DNA from: Turritopsis dohrnii
Lineage: Eukaryota > Cnidaria > Hydrozoa > Anthoathecata > Oceaniidae
Assembly (NCBI GenBank): GCA_027922465.2
Contig: BQMF02000196.1
Coordinates: forward strand, 665,739-729,738
Reading direction: 5' to 3'
DNA: 64,000 nt
Shown in pieces: positions 59,801-64,000 of this stretch. Each line of letters starts with the position of its first letter. Positions within the stretch are counted from its first letter, which is position 1. The position numbers and the translations under genes are program-made. Below the pieces are notes generated by a model. It saw nothing but the letters and a program-made list of their open reading frames with translations, ran no database searches and had not been told where the DNA came from.

Positions 59801-62800
59801 GTTTGTTATCTTAGTTGAAGTTTTTATATCAGCAAAACGCAATTGTTTATAGTCGCCCACCTTTCAACAAAGCAGAACAGACGGAGTTGAGAAGATGAAG
59901 TACTCGCACTTTTTAAATAAAAATCTTGTCTAAAAATGTATTAAGGTTGAAAATGACTTTAATAGACTTTTTCCGAATTTCCATTCAACGACTTCATGAA
60001 ACTAAATTTTCATATTTGGCCTCGTTTCCAAGCCTCCTATTGTTTATCTGACGTCATATATTTATCAGTTAGCAATATTCACTTTTATTTCCCAGTGGAA
60101 TAATTGTAATCAATTAAGATGTTAAAAATGAGGACAAGCTTTGTTAGTTAGGTCAAAACACAATATGAAAGATTTTTTGCTAGAAGGGCAGCAAGCAGAA
60201 AAATAATGTTCTTACTTGGGATTAGCTGAATTTAATATACTCTATTAACATTAATCAGTTATCAAAACGAAGAAACAAAAAATTATCCCATACTTCTCCG
60301 TTGTTTAAAATTTGTAACAATATTGCTAATTAGATTCTTTACGTGATGTGTCGCGATAGATGGTGTTTTACCGATATTGATTTTCCGGCGTTTATATTGA
60401 AAATCTAGGCTTCCGACATCCTGAGTAAGCCTTATTTCATGTCATGTTAATGACGTCAATTCTTCATTCAAAGTTATTGACAATTACAATACGAAGAAGT
60501 TCAAAAACAAACAAAAATCAAAAGAGGTAGAAAATTTAACTGCACGTTTTATACAGCCGTAATAGCCAAAATTAGACAGCAGAAGCAGATGTTACAAACG
60601 AGATAATTTGCCATAAAAGGCGAAATATTATCATTATCCTTCACAAGCGTGTTTACTTATTCCGGTAAGAATTGATATTTCTTCATAAAACGTTTCGTCT
60701 TTGTTCATTTTTTTTTTACAATCATCATCTTATTGAAGCGTATGTTCAGTTAGATGAACGTGAATCGTGAAGCCCATATGATTGGATAAAATTTGATGAA
60801 TCAGCGTGACGGTTACATCAACGGTAAAGTTCTAATTTCTAGAAGAACACATTTCAACAAGTCAACAATCAGTGTTTGAGCCTTACCTAGAAAAACATGA
60901 CAACCCTCGATTCTTACTACACACTAGATTGATCTTCTCACATCTAAAGCATTTATGATTTTCTTACTGTCTTATTACAAGATTCACTTCAGAATTTAAA
61001 CGTGTATGTATGACTATGCGTGGTTTAAGTGACACAGCAATTTCTCCGCCAAGTTTCGAGATGAGACATGCCAAAAGCTCTCGAGACTCTTCTATGCTGG
61101 TATCAACATATCATCTAACTTTTATAGAACTCACCCTACCCTTGCAAATCATGAAACCACGTCATTTGTCGTCATCAAAGATTTTCGAGATATTTAAGTA
61201 AATATTAATCCTACTAGACTGTCAAAATAAGAACATCATCTATTTGAAAATCTATCACGTAGACCTCTGATATATCATATTTTTGACCTAGATATATTCA
61301 TTTGTAATTTGAGAATACTCGAATTTGATAAGAGATTTGCGTAATTCTGTACAGTCTGTCATTTCCGTTTGTGTCATGGTTGTGTCTGTTTGGGCTTGAG
61401 CATTTGGCTGATAAATTGATACCTAAATTCCAGCCTATTGAAACCGTTCAAGTGGTAGCTAGATGTATTTGGACACGAGATTATTTGTCACTATTATTGG
61501 AGATTTGGCCTTAATCTTAATTATGTGTTATTTTTCAGTCTTGTTCACAATCAACAGGAAAATTAAAACTTCCATTTACGAATGTGTCGGTTGAGATTGT
61601 TGTGTTGCAACAGAGAGCCAACAAGGTGGGGGGACACTGTTGTTTAAAGTTGCAATTTTTTCTTAAAATACCCCTACGCAGTCTATAAATACGTATTTTA
61701 ATTGACCCTGTATAATTGCTTGTTATTCTGGCGACAGTTCTACTAGGTGGAAGAAAACTTTTAACGTTTGGAAACACTAACAACAAAACAGCCAATGAAA
61801 GAGAGAAAGGAAGCACGTGCTTCTTTGACGTAATCTCATACTTAAACTTTAGTCGTTTTCCCACTAATTTATCGCAATTGTATAAATCTCAATGTGGTTA
61901 GTCCCTCCGAAGCAAAGTTAATGTATCAATTACCTTATACGACTTTCAATTTAAAGTGTTATTTACTTAAAAGGCTCTCCACCTTTATAGCTACTGTCCC
62001 AAACGTAATTGAGATGTTTGATATTGTACTCTCTTCTTGTTTGTTGTGAAACAGTTGTAAGGGAATGAATCAAAACACAGCAATATCGTGTTTTCACTGT
62101 CGATATGGTTTTCTTTTGACTTCAGTTAAACACTGAAGAAAAGGTTGTTGTTTTTTCCCTTTCTTTCCTATATGTAATCACCAATGGCTGTTGAGTTTCA
62201 GAAGATGAAGCTTTGATTGATTTGTTGTCTTTTAAACTTGGCTTCTGTTAGCAAACATTCGTGCTTAATTACTTGGCTGTTTCTTGTATTGACGTGTTCT
62301 GCATGAAATATTGTTATTCAATAAATTAGTTTAAACATTGTTGTGACGTCGAATGGTCTTATATATAATGTGCAGATAATTTCTGTAAAAACAATTTGTA
62401 ATTTGTGGCTTCTATAAGTTTGAATAAATAACTTCGATAGATCAGGTTAGTTTTTAATATTCAAGTTTCATATATTTATGTTGTTGACCTTTTTATTGAT
62501 GTCATATAACTTAATCAAACATTTCAAAACACTTTACTTTCTCTTTCATGCGTTTAAACAATTGCTTTCAACTTATCGCATGCTATCACCAGTATGCTGT
62601 CTGGAAATTTATTTTCTGTTCTTGCAGTTAATTGTTAAGATTCGATTAGACACATGTCATTTTCTCATTATACAGCTGTTCAATAACTTTCAACTTGGTT
62701 CTGCTTTAATAAGTCTTTCTGTTCACTTGAAGTTCATTTTGACGTAGATATTGAGAATGGTTTGACTATCGGACGAGTCAGCAAAAGAAATCCGACTGAA

Positions 62801-63640
62801 AAAAATTAAAAGTCATTCTATGTGTAATTGGATACATTAAAGAGAAAAAGTGATTTATTTTTATGGTCTAAGCATACACACATCTTTGAAAAAATCATAG
62901 GAAATTTTGGTTATTAATACAAAAGGTTAATACATAATTAATATCCGTTTTTTAAACCTATCAATAGAATCAATTTAACCCACAGAATGAGACACGCCTT
63001 TAATACTCACTCTCTGCTACTAATACAAAAACGTTATAATAAACGCGTGTTACTATATGTGTGGCTCGGTGTTTTAGTAAATTAATCGTGGTTTTCTAAA
63101 TGAGATATGTTAAAGGATTTGCGACTGTTATCAATCTTAGGAAAGACTACAAACAAACTTCAATTTGGTATCACATCAGATGCGGAATAATATTTATCTT
63201 ACGTTATGGAAACCTTCTTTTTGTTTTTTTTTTTTTTAACTCTCCTAATCTCACTGAAGTAGTTTACATAAGACATCTTAGATACCCGGATATAAATTTG
63301 CATCATTCAATATATAATGAACACACACTTATCCCTGTAAGCATGAGTAACTCGTCGTGCGTCAAACGATAAATGACACATCATAACGCGTTGGCACACA
63401 GTTGTCTTTGACATCATAATAAATAGAACTACAACATGGATACTACATTTTATTTTCTGTGTTTGTTATTTATTGACTAGTCTGTTTTGGTTATTTTGTG
63501 TAGTCCATCTGACGTTCTTGTTCATAGAAACTATTACTTAATTTGTCTTAGGTAACGCATGTAGCTATCACAATAGAAATAATCTGCTTCTGGTATGTTT
63601 TCAAAAATTTCTAATACCTGTTTTTTTAAATTTATCTTAT
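56850..63640. other. No supported gene
   Basis: AT-rich DNA upstream of the small GTPase gene. It may contain that gene's promoter and first 5'UTR exon. The minus frame 61535-61864 (109 codons, hydrophobic stretch near residue 25) is the longest, with no splice or family support. Confidence 0.4.
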
Positions 63641-63651
63641 TTCTTTTGTAG

Positions 63652-64000
63652 GTAGTAAAAAAAAACAATAGCTGAAAAACACAGAATCATGAAGTTTGAT
63701 GAAAACATGAACAAGAAAAATGTGGCAGCTTATCGCGCCATACGTCACCATCAAAACACGGTCAAAACAAAACAGAAGCCACGAAAGCTTGTCATGGTGG
63801 GTTCGTCAAAATGCGGCAAAACTTCACTGATAACAAGATTCTTAGACAATTCATTCTCCTTTCAATATAAACCAACGGTTGAAGATTTTTATACGCGTGA
63901 ATATAAATACAGGGGTTACAACTTATGCTTAGATATTGTTGATATGTCTGGTGCTTTTCAATTTCCACCAATGAGAGACTCACATATAAAAACTGCTGAC
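63652..64000 (+). CDS. Rhes/Dexras-like small GTPase, 5' part (runs off the window)
   Basis: An acceptor in a T-rich tract (ttatttcttttgtag) ends at 63651, giving a 5'UTR exon; translation starts at the ATG at 63689 and 104 codons are visible. The N-terminal 32 residues are basic. P-loop G38-SSKC-GKT45, switch I PTVEDFYTREY (62-72) and LDIVDMSGAFQFPPM (81-95) follow. The switch II form D-x-SG-x-x-x-FP-x-M, without the catalytic Gln of Ras, is characteristic of the RASD (Dexras1/Rhes) branch. DMSGA replaces the usual DTSG-N, a lineage feature or sign of divergence. Such GTPases are membrane-linked signalling switches; the C-terminal CAAX end lies beyond the window. Confidence 0.85.

Noticed and set aside
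1..64000. CRISPR array, operons or other prokaryotic systems
   Set aside because: Repeats have no regular short spacing with unique spacers, and genes are intron-containing and isolated; the DNA is eukaryotic.

Overview
The window reads as AT-rich, gene-poor nuclear DNA of an invertebrate animal. The support is spliced genes with GT/AG introns, metazoan protein families (Ly6/uPAR-type secreted proteins, a TMEM272-like membrane protein, a Rhes/Dexras-like GTPase, tetratricopeptide repeats of kinesin-light-chain type) and a diverse set of eukaryotic transposons. The mixture (PIF/Harbinger, an ISL2EU-like YqaJ/DDE pair, Helitron arrays, a LINE with restriction-like endonuclease, a P2X7-like module) is what I would expect of a cnidarian, perhaps a hydrozoan, but that assignment is inference. 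Most long open frames are chance ORFs in AT-rich DNA; several real exons are too short to stand out as ORFs and were found from splice sites and motifs.

Layout. 1-3423: head-to-tail Helitron-like copies (minus) interrupted by two nested MITEs. 3424-7480: small MITEs and a minus-strand Ly6-like gene (exons 5030-5165 and 6040-6244). 7480-13400: an imperfect inverted duplication about 6 kb long, whose left arm holds a MITE and a 727-bp internally deleted Harbinger element. 13651-14175: the last two exons of a second Ly6-like gene (minus). 16372-19095: a TIR element rich in GACGTC subterminal repeats. 19927-20916: a TMEM272-like four-pass membrane protein (plus) with a perfect 38-bp hairpin in its intron. 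21127-21345: a tRNA-headed SINE-like repeat. 22731-27651: a third Ly6-like gene (minus) whose second intron carries nested transposons: a TTAA-flanked 4.2-kb candidate enclosing a tandem repeat, a Mutator-like element (70-bp TIRs, 9-bp duplication) and a decayed P2X7-type cysteine module.

28062-30531: two opposed Helitron-like arrays, followed by a duplicated Ly6 3' end (to about 31065). 31312-34345: a convergent, decayed SWIM/YqaJ nuclease and DDE transposase. 34501-37382: a minus-strand LINE with reverse transcriptase and restriction-like endonuclease, broken only by one frameshift. 37570-40281: more GACGTC-family DNA with nested TIR elements and a candidate spliced gene end. 42717-44482: a clean two-copy Helitron-like tandem array. 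46270-48490: an isolated candidate exon and a decayed TPR gene. 48500-63650 is mostly unannotatable AT-rich DNA. 63652-64000: the start of a Rhes/Dexras-like GTPase running off the window.

How it fits together: a minus-strand cluster of Ly6/three-finger protein genes (three loci plus a duplicated tail in about 26 kb) has been spread apart and copied within a landscape of nested non-autonomous DNA transposons.
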